From Drosophila miranda (Eukaryota; Arthropoda; Insecta; Diptera; Drosophilidae), in NCBI RefSeq assembly GCF_003369915.1, contig NC_046673.1:1658001-1722000 (forward strand): a stretch of DNA of 64,000 nt. The letters are read 5' to 3'. A program made the translations under genes and the position numbers. Below, piece by piece: positions 23,402 through 35,238 of this stretch. Under the pieces are notes generated by a model. That model did no database searches. It was not told the origin of the DNA and saw only the letters and a program-made list of their open reading frames with translations. Position 1 is the first letter of the stretch. Each line of letters starts with the position of its first letter.

Positions 23402-24239
23402 ATGAGCGCATCAGCAGCACGCATACAATTCAAGGCGCTGAAGGGATTTCCGGGCAATGCCGCCGATAAGATCGAAACTCGAGCGTTCCTCGACGCCGCC
23501 CTAGAGATAGTGACAGTTATAGGTGATAGTACCAGACGCACTCCACTCGATCACACAGACACAGACACAGTATCTAACCAGTTTTGTACGACGATAATTT
23601 TTCGTTTATTTCTTTTTGACAGAAACCTTTGGCAAGCTATTTACGCCCGTGATTAACGACATGAATGGTAATATAGATGTAAGAGAAACAAACCCAAGAC
23701 CCGCTTCCAACGTAGGTACTTCAACCCGCTTTGTGTATCTTTTGTCAGAAATTAAGCAGAGTCTACGGCGAGAATGTGCTCAAGCACCATTATCTGGAGG
23801 ATATGATCGTCCTGAATATAAAGGGGGAGAACGTGGCCCCCAATGCCCTGCTCTGGCTGAAGCGGGGTCTCCAGCTGATTTGCATCTTCTTCGAGAACAT
23901 CTACAACGATGACCAGAAGCAGGAGGCGCTCAAGCATCATCTGCAGAATGCCTACGAGCGCACCCTGAAACAGTACCACGGCTTTATCGTGCAGAGTACC
24001 ATTAAGGTAAGGAGGAGGGAGACTATGTACCGCCTTTTTCCATCTCAAATTACACTGCTAATGCTCTCTTCCAGATCATATACGCATGGGTACCCACACG
24101 CAAGCAGCTGCTCGGCCAGGGCGAGGATCAGGAGGAGAACCTCGTTGTCATGTCCGACTACTTGCCCACCATGCGGGCCCAGTTGAACAAGATCGATGCA
24201 CTGCTCAAGGCTCGTAACCTAGACGAAGCTCCCCACTAG
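23402..24239 (+). CDS. Glycolipid transfer protein (GLTP)
   Basis: Four exons: 23402-23522, 23623-23678, 23749-24006 and 24075-24239, all GT-AG, giving 199 residues, close to the ~209 of mammalian GLTP. It is an all-helical cytosolic protein that moves glycosphingolipids between membranes. The sugar-headgroup recognition residues are all in place: Asp53-x3-Asn57-x2-Lys60 in NDMNGNIDK, Trp95 in LLWLKRGL and His136 in LKQYHGFIVQ. Exon 1 supplies residues 1-40 and the first base of residue 41; exon 3 supplies most of the ligand pocket. The gene converges on the TMEM17-like gene with 184 bp between stops; AATAAA near 24,408 fits polyadenylation. The fly orthologue is, by memory, CG6299. The start at 23402 is the first ATG of the conserved frame. 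Confidence 0.95.
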
Positions 24240-24423
24240 CTGGTGCCTTCGGATGCTCATCCCTGTTTGGCTAGATGGATGATTTTTGCTTGCCCCTTAG
24301 ACGCGCACTTACTCTGCACAGTTGCATCTAGCTTGTAGCTAAAAGTAGCCTATTTTTATTTTATTTTATTTTATGCTGTTAGAGAGGGTTGTTGTCGCTA
24401 ACAACACAATAAACCTCAGAGCT

Positions 24424-24986
24424 TTAGTCCATGCGAGGCGTCCTCTGATTCTCATTCTGAGGGGCAGGGCTCTGATGCGTGCTAACATCCGCCAGTTGCC
24501 GATTTGTCTCATCCAGCTCGTTGCTTATGTTGTGTACCAGGATCGCAATCACCTCCAGGCCGATCAGAGCCAGCACCGCATACGAGATGCTGTGAGGCCA
24601 GAGGCGGGCGTCATCTCCCAACGATAGGCGGAGGTAGACCATGGACGGGAACAGGACACACGGCGTCACTGTTAAGAGCAGCCACATCGAGGCGTTCTCT
24701 GGGCGTAGATTCACCGCAAAGGTGGCATGCAGACGCACTATCTCCGAGCCCACGGCCAGCACATATGCCAGTAACAGGCCCAAGGTATCGAAGCTCCATA
24801 GCTGGTCCATCTGGAAGGGAACTTCGTTCATTTCGATGCAGATCATTGGGGAGGATCCACCCCAGAACTTACGTGTACGACTATGTAGAGCAGATAGTTC
24901 ACGGCCCAAAATGCGGACACGTACACATTCGCCTCCAGCAGCATCTGGAGCAGCAGACAGGACCGCAGCTCAGTCGCTTGGAACAT
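24424..24986 (-). CDS. TMEM17-like transition-zone membrane protein
   Basis: Two exons: 24873-24986 (38 codons, starting MFQATELRSC) and 24424-24810, separated by a 62-nt intron (24811-24872) with donor GTAAGT; 166 residues. Four hydrophobic segments are visible at about residues 18-37, 45-63, 80-98 and 107-128. Similarity is to the Transmemb_17 family (TMEM17/TMEM216/TMEM80): LLLQMLLEANVYVSAFWAVN corresponds to the first membrane segment of TMEM17, and GSEIVRLHATFAVNL to its EAIRL...GN motif. Family members belong to the MKS module of the ciliary transition zone, which in flies matters in sensory neurons and sperm. The assignment to TMEM17 over TMEM216 rests on first- and last-helix resemblance. 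Confidence 0.78.
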
Positions 24987-25571
24987 TTTTCGACTCTTGG
25001 ACAAACCGCAAACTGTTGACTCTTCTCTCTTCAGAGACTCAGATATACTCTTTGGCGTCGGGACTTGTCAGCTGTCAGATGCCTTGAGCTCTGTTCTTCG
25101 ACTGTGGCACCCCTGACAGGTTTTGCCTCTTTATAAAGCTACTCCGTCCGGATACCGAGTAGCACGTTATTTCCCTGCTTTTTGCATTTGTTGTCGTTTT
25201 CCAGAGTTGCCAGGGATACCAGGGCTCTGGGCAAAAGCCGCCTGCTGCAGCACTCTGCTGAGTCATCGATAAAAGTATGGCTTAAGGCCGTATAGAAACT
25301 CTTTCCTTCACCATCAGAAGTAAGCTGCGTCCCAAGGTTTGAAAGCGCAGCCAACTGTCAAGCCCAGCCCATACTGGCCCAGCCCAGCCCCAAAGGACAG
25401 TAGATACCAAAGCGTCACGACTCTAGGGTCAAGGGTCCCACAAAGCTTACTGGCGCCCGTTACTTCGACATCGAACATCTTCGACATCGTTGACATCGAA
25501 CACATTCTCAACACCTGCCAATCCGCATCAGCATCCGCAAACAGATCACGTAAGCCCCCAATGCAACTAAT
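24987..25571. other. Intergenic; promoter side of the TMEM17-like gene
   Basis: No gene is supported. A GCCCAGCCC-type repeat lies at 25,362-25,392. The minus-strand frame at 25,314-25,643 has no homology or splice support. The duplicated block starts at about 25,572. Confidence 0.5.
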
Positions 25572-26095
25572 CTCAAGCCGCTCAGAGTAAAATCTGATAT
25601 CTCTAATCGAATTTGTACACAATTCCCAGCTCATAAGATTCATAAGATATTGCTCAACAGACCCATGCTAGATTATAGTTATATCCTGTAAGCCACCATT
25701 ATACATATAGTAAATAAATATTGTGTTCCTAGCCAACCGTTTCGCATCGCATCTTTAACCGATGAATGCACAGTCTTCCCGCGAATCCCATAATGATTCC
25801 CAATCAAGCATTGTAATCAGTTTTTAAGTTCTTTAAAAGTTACAACAATTGCTTTGAGTTCAAAGTGAATAGGATTCCTTGAGAGAAGAGATTCGATTCT
25901 CCTGGCCTGGCCTAACCTGGCCCGACCTGGCCATCAGATATCCTGCAATGAAGGCCAATCCTTCCGTCTGTAAGAGGATTCCATCAGTAGGGTACACTTG
26001 TGTTGATGGCCGACTCCAACGCTGTAACTGAGAGATGGGGTGGAGAAAAACAAAACAAAACCTTAGAACCATTCGACCGTCGCTCGCTCATTCAG

Positions 26096-29000
26096 TCACT
26101 CACGGAAATGATGATCATGCTTGTAGACCAAATTATTGAGAATCTCGGCCAGCGTCTGATGGCAACGTATGTATGTCATCTCAATTTCCACTACCTGGTT
26201 GAGAGCCAAGTACTGCAGGCACTTGGGGTTGTCTTCGTCATCATCGGAGGACACATCCAGGGCGAGTGGATGGGAGTCGACCAGGTAGCTGGAGCAACTG
26301 GTCCATTCCAAGTCCAGAACAAACACCAAATGGAAGAGCTGCTCGAGGGCAATACGAAAGGCAGCCGTTTCCTCGGTGAGCAGGCAGTGACTGGACAGCA
26401 GCAGCATATACTGCTCGTGCAGAGAGCTCAGTTCCCGGATGTTGTGGCACTTGGCAATCTGTGGCTCGAACTGGTGGCTCACGACCTGCATAATGTGGGT
26501 GTGCAGACTGTTGATCAGATACATGAGCCAGAACCGCAGGATCTCCAGTCGGCGAACGGTGAGGCCTAGCATGTCCAGCGGCGCATAATTGTCCCTGTGC
26601 GGACGCCTAATGAAGACCATATTCTCCAGCTTCCAGGCGGCCCACTTGACTTTGAGCATCAGGCGCCAGACCGCATTGTACGTCTGCAGGTTCGACGGCG
26701 TCACGATCCTCTGCACGTGCTCAAAAAAATCGAATACCAGCTCGATGGCCTCCACAGCCTCGTACACCTTGGTGGAGGTGGAGCGCACCTGGGAGACGAT
26801 CCTGACAGAAGCGCGTCCAGCCATTTGCGCATATTGGGGCATGAGCAGCTCGTACAGCTCCATGTTCAGCACCGAGACCTGAGCCCAGCTCAGACCCGCC
26901 TCGATATCGCGAAAGAGCCTCGTGTAGTATGGACGCAGCAAATGGTCGGCCTCCAGCAGCAAAACGTGACGCAGGAAGCGCGCGATCTCGCCCAGCTGCA
27001 GGTCAACGGTCATGGCCTTGATCGCAAACATATTGGCCAGCGACTGGCGGCGCAGCAGTATCTCCCTGAGGGCCTCTGACATCACGTCCTTCACCTGCAG
27101 TCGCGTGGCGCTCTCCAGTCGTTCCAGCACTTGCACTGCCTGAGCCGGCGGCTGCCGTCGCTGCTTATCCTGCTGCTTATCTCGATCCTGCTGCTTCTTC
27201 GTGATCGGCTGGGTGAGCAGTGCTAGCAGGTCCGGGTTCCTTATCGTCCCAACGCTGTTCAGAAGCTTTTGTTCAAAGGCTTTCTGCTCTGACTGCTCTT
27301 TCCCTGTGTGACTATTCGCCATCTGTGTGTCTCCATCCGACTGCTGCGTTGGATGTCCGTAGACGCGCAGCTGTACGAAGAGTTGGGCATGCAGCTCTTC
27401 GTAGAGGGAGTGGGAATGGCTCTCGTTGGTGGTGGCCAGCATGTCGCCAAGGAGATTTACGCTTGCCAGCAGGTCTTGGGTCTCAATGGACGTGAGAGAA
27501 TGCTCGAGGAGCAGCCTATAGAAGGGACAGCTGTGCAGTTTCTTGAACAATTGGTGGTTCTCTTCGCTCTCTTCCTCCTCTAACCGGCGCTGGCGGATGA
27601 GGACTCTCGCTTCCCACTCACCGCTCGCATCCTCACCTTCAGGTACCCTGCAGAAAAAAAACGTATATATATACAGAAAAGAATCTCAAGAGGACTATTG
27701 CCCCACCATCGCTCCACAATGAATTGAGCCTGCCGGTCCTCCAGTTTGGCCCGACGCCACAAGCCATCGAAGATGTTGCAGTATGTATTTAGCGAGACCA
27801 GCAGCAGGGCGATGGCCAGCTTCTGGTGCGGCACATGCAGCTGCGTCTGCTGGTACAGCTGCGACAGGAGATAGGCGCACATCAGATGCGGGGGCCCCGA
27901 CGGCAGGACGGCTTTGCTGGACACGAAACGGAGCAGCTGGAGCATACGAAAGTGCTTGTTCATGTGTCGGATGAAGTGGATGAGCGAGACGGGGTCCTCG
28001 CTGAGCATGCGTTCCTCGTAGGCAAGCAGCGCCTTCTTGATTGGGCGCACCAGATCGCGCAGGCCATTGGCAAAGCACTCTAGAGTACCGATAATGTTCT
28101 CCCCGTTCTGGCGCAGCGTCAGCTTGTCTACTGTCTGACGCAGCTGCATCATGTCCTCCAGGGCAGGGACCAACTCCGCTTCCAGAGTACCTTTCAGGCC
28201 CTCCTACATGCACAGAGAAAGAGAGAGGTGATTGAGGAAGAGAGACGGCAGGAGATGCCCTTACCGCTGTTACACTGCAGATGCTCACATTCTGGCGCAC
28301 ATGGATGCGTCGCTCCTCATCCACCACAAAGAAGCAACAGCTGACGGGACTAACAAACATGAACAGGATCTCGCGGATCAGACAGCGCTCCGTGGTGGTG
28401 TTGGGCAGCGGATAGTGGACGAGACCCAAGGAGTACTTGTTGAGGAACTGCGTGTAGCTGATGGCAAAGTTGGACAGAGGATCGCTGTCAGGGGGCTTGG
28501 TATGGATCTGGATGTCGTGGCGCCACCAATGAGAGTGGATCAGCTGCGGAAGCACGTTCTCGTCGCGCACGCTCTGGGTGTGCTGTGTGAAAAGCTGGGG
28601 CGGCTGGAGTGGCGGCAGCGGGACAAAGTTTCTGCTCCTGATCTCAATTGGGGATATTAGAGCGAGATCGATGGGTGCGTTTATTTGGAAGGATTTGCCG
28701 GATTTGCCGGATCTCGCCAACTCTGGCACGTATGTTTTTTCAACACAGGGATTGACATTATTCATGGCATTCTTATAGACATTGGCCATGTCCTTTGGCT
28801 TCAGCGTGGTCTTCAAATCCTCTGGGCAAACGGAGCCACTAATCTCATTCGCATCGCTTTCCTCGGACTGTTCCTGAACGGGAAAAACTACTTCAAGTGG
28901 ATTTATCATTGGACACTGTAGCTGGGTCTTACCTCCTGAGTGTCCGAGCTATCCCCAGGCGTTGGACCCTCCAGGAAATCCTCGCTGAGCAGGCTCACCC

Positions 29001-29550
29001 AATCGGTGTCCGCCTCGACTATGTTGGGCACGACGGCCTGGGAGGTTGAGGCCTCAACGGCGGCAAGTGCCGAGAGGCGGCACTGGTCCATCTGTTGGCG
29101 GTTCCGTCGCACATTTTGTATGGGCGCGTTGGTCATGCTGAGCAGAAAGTCAAGCAAAGACCACTGCACGTCCGTCTGGTCGTGATCCTGCCAGGCGGGA
29201 TCCTCGACTAGTTTTGTGCTCAGCTCCTTGATAGCCTGCCCAAAGGGGGCCATGTTTTCCTGCTGGAAACGGTCCACCAAAACGTTGAGCGTCTGCGTTA
29301 CTTCATGACTTTTCGTGCTTAAGAAGTTAGGGTGGCGTATATGTTTCCTGGCAATCTGCTCCAGATGCCGCTGCTGCTTTGGAGTGATCTGACCACGGAA
29401 AAGAAGCTATTGTTATTGGTCAATAGACAGGCGACGATGCTTCAGACTTACATTGGGGCCTGCCACACTCTTGATCAGTTTCTGCAGATGATCGGTAATC
29501 AGTGCATTACGCGCATCTGTCGACATATGTGCAGTGGCCTTGTCGCTCAT
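26096..29550 (-). CDS. Grip128: Gamma-tubulin complex subunit Grip128 (GCP5 family), copy A
   Basis: Five exons on the minus strand: 29452-29550, 28933-29388, 28265-28873, 27707-28203 and 26096-27647; all introns are 59-63 nt and all phases agree, giving about 1,070 residues. The length and the paired conserved blocks fit fly Grip128/GCP5: the first around RCLIREILFMFVSP and HFIRHMNKHFRMLQLLRF, the second around EIARFLRHVLLLEADHLL, VWRLMLKVKWAAWKLE and RLEILRFWLMYLINSLH. GCP5 is a subunit of the gamma-tubulin ring complex that nucleates microtubules at centrosomes. The intron before exon 5 uses donor GTGGGG, a weak site, but it restores Trp and the frame. The start MSDKATAHMS follows a DRE-rich divergent promoter shared with Alg14. 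Copy A has Arg and Asn in RRPHRDNYAP where copy B has Lys and Met. Confidence 0.93.
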
Positions 29551-30086
29551 TTTGTCTGCTAAAAACGAAAAACAGAAACAAATGGCGCGGCTCCTACTTT
29601 TTCCAGCACTTTGAAAGAGAACCAGCTGGTTCTTTTTTTCTCACTCAATCCGTTATCGATTGCAGTATGTGCGCTCTTTCATTGATTATAATGCACAATT
29701 GCTTGTATATTTCTTGTACATATATTATTGATTGTATATTTTAAGTTTACCTCTTTTGTTCATTAATAAACATTTATTTCTCTCAAACTTTAGCGGTTCG
29801 GTTTGAAAACACCTGGCTAAGAAGTGATTCACCTATCGATAGTTGCGATTATTACGGTAGTCAAATATTATTTTATTAGTGATTTCTTATTTTAAATAAA
29901 ATTTCAGTGTAGTGTAAATTAAATAAAAGGCATATCGCGAATTTTGCTTTTGCTTCACCTAATGGGAAATGTCCATTATTTATATTTCCTGATCGATAGA
30001 AATGCAGTGCGGTATCAAGGAACAGTGTGACCATACAGATAGAGACATTCGGCGTATTTGCAGGGCTTTGAATTCTCGATAAGATT
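29551..30086. promoter_or_regulatory. Divergent Grip128/Alg14 promoter, copy A
   Basis: A 536-bp AT-rich divergent interval with a perfect DRE (TATCGATA, 29834-29841), further ATCGAT half-sites near 29,653 and 29,992, and a Motif-1 core (CAGTGTGACC, complement of GGTCACACTG) at 30023-30032, about 55 bp before the Alg14 start. DRE and Motif 1 are standard elements of TATA-less Drosophila housekeeping promoters, consistent with a bidirectional promoter. Confidence 0.7.
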
Positions 30087-30653
30087 ATGTCTACTGAAGA
30101 AGCCGCCTATCCCACATATGTGATACTTGGCTCTGGGGGCCACACGGCCGAGATGTGCAAGATCACCAAGGCCCTCCTCCACCGGAGAGACAGTGACGAG
30201 TACCAGCCGATTCGCTTCATTGCTGCCAACAACGATGAGAACTCAGATCGGCAACTGCAAGCCGCTCTGGGGCATTCTGGCGCTGAGAGCATTTTGCGGG
30301 TGCCACGGAGTCGCAGCGTAGGCCAAAGCTGGCTGAGCAGCGTGTTCACCATCTTGTACGCTCTGATCTGGAGTTGCTGGCTCGTCTGGCGGGACCGCCC
30401 GCAGCTGGTGCTCTGCAATGGTCCCGGCACATGTGTGCCCTACTGCTATGCTGCATACATGTGGCGTCTACTTGGCCGCCTGCCCCCCAAAAGCCGGATC
30501 GTGTTCGTCGAAAGCTTCTGCCGGGTGGAGACGCTCTCGCTGAGCGGGCGTCTCCTGCTGCCGATTGTGGACATGTTCGTAGTACATTGGCCGGGACTGC
30601 CAAACCGCTACGAAAACCGACCCAACCTTCGCTACTTTGGACGACTCTTTTAA
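30087..30653 (+). CDS. Alg14: Alg14, UDP-GlcNAc transferase anchor subunit, copy A
   Basis: Single exon, 188 residues. Alg14 partners Alg13 to add the second GlcNAc to the dolichol-linked oligosaccharide on the cytosolic face of the ER. The glycosyltransferase-B-type nucleotide-sugar motifs are clear: VILGSGGHTAEM near the N terminus, IPRSRxxxQSW-like VPRSRSVGQSW, LVLCNGPGTCVP, IVFVESFCRVETLSLSG and a C-terminal WPGLPNRY...YFGRLF. An in-frame TGA at 30069 fixes the start at 30087, so the usual N-terminal membrane anchor is absent; a hydrophobic stretch (WLSSVFTILYALIWSCWLVW) lies inside. Copy A has Pro in WPGLPNRY where copy B has Ala. Confidence 0.95.
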   Translation: MSTEEAAYPTYVILGSGGHTAEMCKITKALLHRRDSDEYQPIRFIAANNDENSDRQLQAALGHSGAESILRVPRSRSVGQSWLSSVFTILYALIWSCWLVWRDRPQLVLCNGPGTCVPYCYAAYMWRLLGRLPPKSRIVFVESFCRVETLSLSGRLLLPIVDMFVVHWPGLPNRYENRPNLRYFGRLF

Positions 30654-31234
30654 CAACTCTTAATGCTTTTGTTCATTTATTTAACGTAGGGAGAAAACGA
30701 AAAAGAAAAAAAAATGTAATCTCAAGCCGCTCAGAGTAAAATCTGATATCTCTAATCGAATTTGTACACAATTCCCAGCTCATAAGATTCATAAGATATT
30801 GCTCAACAGACCCATGCTAGATTATAGTTATATCCTGTAAGCCACCATTATACATATAGTAAATAAATATTGTGTTCCTAGCCAACCGTTTCGCATCGCA
30901 TCTTTAACCGATGAATGCACAGTCTTCCCGCGAATCCCATAATGATTCCCAATCAACCCTTGTAATCAGTTTTTAAGTTCTTTAAAAGTTACAACAATTG
31001 CTTTGAGTTCAAAGTGAATAGGATTCCTTGAGGGAAGAGATTCGATTCTCCTGGCCTGGCCTAACCTGGCCATCAGATATCCTGCAATGAAGGCCAATCC
31101 TTCCGTCTGTAAGAGGATTCCATCAGTAGGGTACACTTGTGTTGATGGCCGACTCCAACGCTGTAACTGAGAGATGGGGTGGAGAAAAACAAAACAAAAC
31201 CTTAGAACCATTCGACCGTCGCTCGCTCATTCAG

Positions 31235-34200
31235 TCACTCACGGAAATGATGATCATGCTTGTAGACCAAATTATTGAGAATCTCGGCCAGCGTCTGATG
31301 GCAACGTATGTATGTCATCTCAATCTCCACTACCTGGTTGAGAGCCAAGTACTGCAGGCACTTGGGGTTGTCTTCGTCATCATCGGAGGACACATCCAGG
31401 GCCAGTGGATGGGAGTCGACCAGGTAGCTGGAGCAACTGGTCCATTCCAAGTCCAGAACAAACACCAAATGGAAGAGCTGCTCGAGGGCAATGCGAAAGG
31501 CAGCCGTTTCCTCGGTGAGCAGGCAGTGACTGGACAGCAGCAGCATATACTGCTCGTGCAGAGAGCTCAGTTCCCGGATGTTGTGGCACTTGGCAATCTG
31601 TGGCTCGAACTGGTGGCTCACGACCTGCATAATGTGGGTGTGCAGACTGTTGATCAGATACATGAGCCAGAACCGCAGGATCTCCAGTCGGCGAACGGTG
31701 AGGCCTAGCATGTCCAGCGGCGCATACATGTCCTTGTGCGGACGCCTAATGAAGACCATATTCTCCAGCTTCCAGGCGGCCCACTTGACTTTGAGCATCA
31801 GGCGCCAGACCGCATTGTACGTCTGCAGGTTCGACGGCGTCACGATCCTCTGCACGTGCTCAAAAAAATCGAATACCAGCTCGATGGCCTCCACAGCCTC
31901 GTACACCTTGGTGGAGGTGGAGCGCACCTGGGAGACGATCCTGACAGAAGCGCGTCCAGCCATTTGCGCATATTGGGGCATGAGCAGCTCGTACAGCTCC
32001 ATGTTCAGCACCGAGACCTGAGCCCAGCTCAGACCCGCCTCGATATCGCGAAAGAGCCTCGTGTAGTATGGACGCAGCAAATGGTCGGCCTCCAGCAGCA
32101 AAACGTGACGCAGGAAGCGCGCGATCTCGCCCAGCTGCAGGTCAACGGTCATGGCCTTGATCGCAAACATATTGGCCAGCGACTGGCGGCGCAGCAGTAT
32201 CTCCCTGAGGGCCTCTGACATCACGTCCTTCACCTGCAGTCGCGTGGCGCTCTCCAGTCGTTCCAGCACTTGCACTGCCTGAGCCGGCGGCTGCCGTCGC
32301 TGCTTATCCTGCTGCTTATCTCGATCCTGCTGCTTCTTCGTGATCGGCTGGGTGAGCAGTGCTAGCAGGTCCGGGTTCCTTATCGTCCCAACGCTGTTCA
32401 GAAGCTTTTGTTCAAAGGCTTTCTGCTCTGACTGCTCTTTCCCTGTGTGACTATTCGCCATCTGTGTGTCTCCATCCGACTGCTGCGTTGGATGTCCGTA
32501 GACGCGCAGCTGTACGAAGAGTTGGGCATGCAGCTCTTCGTAGAGGGAGTGGGAATGGCTCTCGTTGGTGGTGGCCAGCATGTCGCCAAGGAGATTTACG
32601 CTTGCCAGCAGGTCTTGGGTCTCAATGGACGTGAGAGAATGCTCGAGGAGCAGCCTATAGAAGGGACAGCTGTGCAGTTTCTTGAACAATTGGTGGTTCT
32701 CTTCGCTCTCTTCCTCCTCTAACCGGCGCTGGCGGATGAGGACTCTCGCTTCCCACTCACCGCTCGCATCCTCACCTTCAGGTACCCTGCAGAAAAAAAA
32801 CGTATATATATACAGAAAAGAATCTCAAGAGGACTATTGCCCCACCATCGCTCCACAATGAATTGAGCCTGCCGGTCCTCCAGTTTGGCCCGACGCCACA
32901 AGCCATCGAAGATGTTGCAGTATGTATTTAGCGAGACCAGCAGCAGGGCGATGGCCAGCTTCTGGTGCGGCACATGCAGCTGCGTCTGCTGGTACAGCTG
33001 CGACAGGAGATAGGCGCACATCAGATGCGGGGGCCCCGACGGCAGGACGGCTTTGCTGGACACGAAACGGAGCAGCTGGAGCATACGAAAGTGCTTGTTC
33101 ATGTGTCGGATGAAGTGGATGAGCGAGACGGGGTCCTCGCTGAGCATGCGTTCCTCGTAGGCAAGCAGCGCCTTCTTGATTGGGCGCACCAGATCGCGCA
33201 GGCCATTGGCAAAGCACTCTAGAGTACCGATAATGTTCTCCCCGTTCTGGCGCAGCGTCAGCTTGTCTACTGTCTGACGCAGCTGCATCATGTCCTCCAG
33301 GGCAGGGACCAACTCCGCTTCCAGAGTACCTTTCAGGCCCTCCTACATGCACAGAGAAAGAGAGAGGTGATTGAGGAAGAGAGACGGCAGGAGATGCCCT
33401 TACCGCTGTTACACTGCAGATGCTCACATTCTGGCGCACATGGATGCGTCGCTCCTCATCCACCACAAAGAAGCAACAGCTGACGGGACTAACAAACATG
33501 AACAGGATCTCGCGGATCAGACAGCGCTCCGTGGTGGTGTTGGGCAGCGGATAGTGGACGAGACCCAAGGAGTACTTGTTGAGGAACTGCGTGTAGCTGA
33601 TGGCAAAGTTGGACAGAGGATCGCTGTCAGGGGGCTTGGTATGGATCTGGATGTCGTGGCGCCACCAATGAGAGTGGATCAGCTGCGGAAGCACGTTCTC
33701 GTCGCGCACGCTCTGGGTGTGCTGTGTGAAAAGCTGGGGCGGCTGGAGTGGCGGCAGCGGGACAAAGTTTCTGCTCCTGATCTCAATTGGGGATATTAGA
33801 GCGAGATCGATGGGTGCGTTTATTTGGAAGGATTTGCCGGATTTGCCGGATCTCGCCAACTCTGGCACGTATGTTTTTTCAACACAGGGATTGACATTAT
33901 TCATGGCATTCTTATAGACATTGGCCATGTCCTTTGGCTTCAGCGTGGTCTTCAAATCCTCTGGGCAAACGGAGCCACTAATCTCATTCGCATCGCTTTC
34001 CTCGGACTGTTCCTGAACGGGAAAAACTACTTCAAGTGGATTTATCATTGGACACTGTAGCTGGGTCTTACCTCCTGAGTGTCCGAGCTATCCCCAGGCG
34101 TTGGACCCTCCAGGAAATCCTCGCTGAGCAGGCTCACCCAATCGGTGTCCGCCTCGACTATGTTGGGCACGACGGCCTGGGAGGTTGAGGCCTCAACGGC

Positions 34201-34689
34201 GGCAAGTGCCGAGAGGCGGCACTGGTCCATCTGTTGGCGGTTCCGTCGCACATTTTGTATGGGCGCGTTGGTCATGCTGAGCAGAAAGTCAAGCAAAGAC
34301 CACTGCACGTCCGTCTGGTCGTGATCCTGCCAGGCGGGATCCTCGACTAGTTTTGTGCTCAGCTCCTTGATAGCCTGCCCAAAGGGGGCCATGTTTTCCT
34401 GCTGGAAACGGTCCACCAAAACGTTGAGCGTCTGCGTTACTTCATGACTTTTCGTGCTTAAGAAGTTAGGGTGGCGTATATGTTTCCTGGCAATCTGCTC
34501 CAGATGCCGCTGCTGCTTTGGAGTGATCTGACCACGGAAAAGAAGCTATTGTTATTGGTCAATAGACAGGCGACGATGCTTCAGACTTACATTGGGGCCT
34601 GCCACACTCTTGATCAGTTTCTGCAGATGATCGGTAATCAGTGCATTACGCGCATCTGTCGACATATGTGCAGTGGCCTTGTCGCTCAT
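31235..34689 (-). CDS. Grip128: Gamma-tubulin complex subunit Grip128 (GCP5 family), copy B
   Basis: Exons 34591-34689, 34072-34527, 33404-34012, 32846-33342 and 31235-32786, the same architecture as copy A with every splice site preserved and about 1,070 residues. The protein differs from copy A at two nearby residues (RRPHKDMYAP in place of RRPHRDNYAP). The reading frame is intact, so both copies could make functional GCP5-type protein. Five exons, including all four introns, were duplicated, so this is a segmental DNA duplication and not a retrocopy. I cannot tell which copy is ancestral; only copy B keeps the native right flank and only copy A the native left flank. Confidence 0.93.
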
Positions 34690-35238
34690 TTTGTCTGCTA
34701 AAAACGAAAAACAGAAACAAATGGCGCGGCGCCTACTTTTTCCAGCACTTTGAAAGAGAACCAGCTGGTTCTTTTTTTCTCACTCAATCCGTTATCGATT
34801 GCAGTATGTGCGCTCTTTTATTGATTATAATGCACAATTGCTTGTATATTTCTTGTACATATATTATTGATTGTATATTTTAAGTTTACCTCTTTTGTTC
34901 ATTAATAAACATTTATTTCTCTCAAACTTTAGCGGTTCGGTTTGAAAACACCTGGCTAAGAAGTGATTCACCTATCGATAGTTGCGATTATTACGGTAGT
35001 CAAATATTATTTTATTAGTGATTTCTTATTTTAAATAAAATTTCAGTGTAGTGTAAATTAAATAAAAGGCATATCGCGAATTTTGCTTTTGCTTCACCTA
35101 ATGGGAAATGTCCATTATTTATATTTCCTGATCGATAGATCAGTGCCGCTGTTCGGTAGTGCGGTATCAAGGAACAGTGTGACCATACAGATAGAGACAT
35201 TCGGCGTATTTGCAGGGCTTTGAATTCTCGATAAGATT
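34690..35238. promoter_or_regulatory. Divergent Grip128/Alg14 promoter, copy B
   Basis: Same elements as copy A: DRE at 34973-34980 and the Motif-1 core at 35175-35184. It differs by a 13-bp longer stretch next to the ATCGATAGA near 35,132 (TCAGTGCCGCTGTTCGGTAG region), immediately upstream of Motif 1, which could alter Alg14 promoter spacing. Confidence 0.7.

Larger units (their letters stand above)
25572..30720. repeat. Tandem duplication unit, copy A
   Basis: About 5.15 kb repeated head-to-tail at 30,721-35,867. Copy A starts after CAACTAAT (left single-copy flank) and its end joins directly to the start of copy B after AAAATGTAAT. It contains Grip128 copy A and Alg14 copy A with their shared promoter. 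By eye I count about 15 substitutions plus a 10-bp and a 13-bp indel and a one-base poly-A length difference relative to copy B, roughly 0.3% divergence. Confidence 0.97.

Noticed and set aside
24811..24909. Start of the TMEM17-like gene at 24,909
   Set aside because: That frame reads through the 62-nt intron; the spliced model starting at 24,986 restores the first membrane helix.
25314..25643. 109-codon minus-strand frame spanning the left edge of the duplication
   Set aside because: It crosses the single-copy/duplicated boundary, has no recognisable motif and overlaps a GCCCAGCCC repeat.
27695..28240. Alternative frame after the donor of Grip128 exon 3 (404-codon frame)
   Set aside because: The reading beyond 28,265 is intron plus out-of-frame exon 4; the in-phase splice gives the conserved GCP5 sequence.
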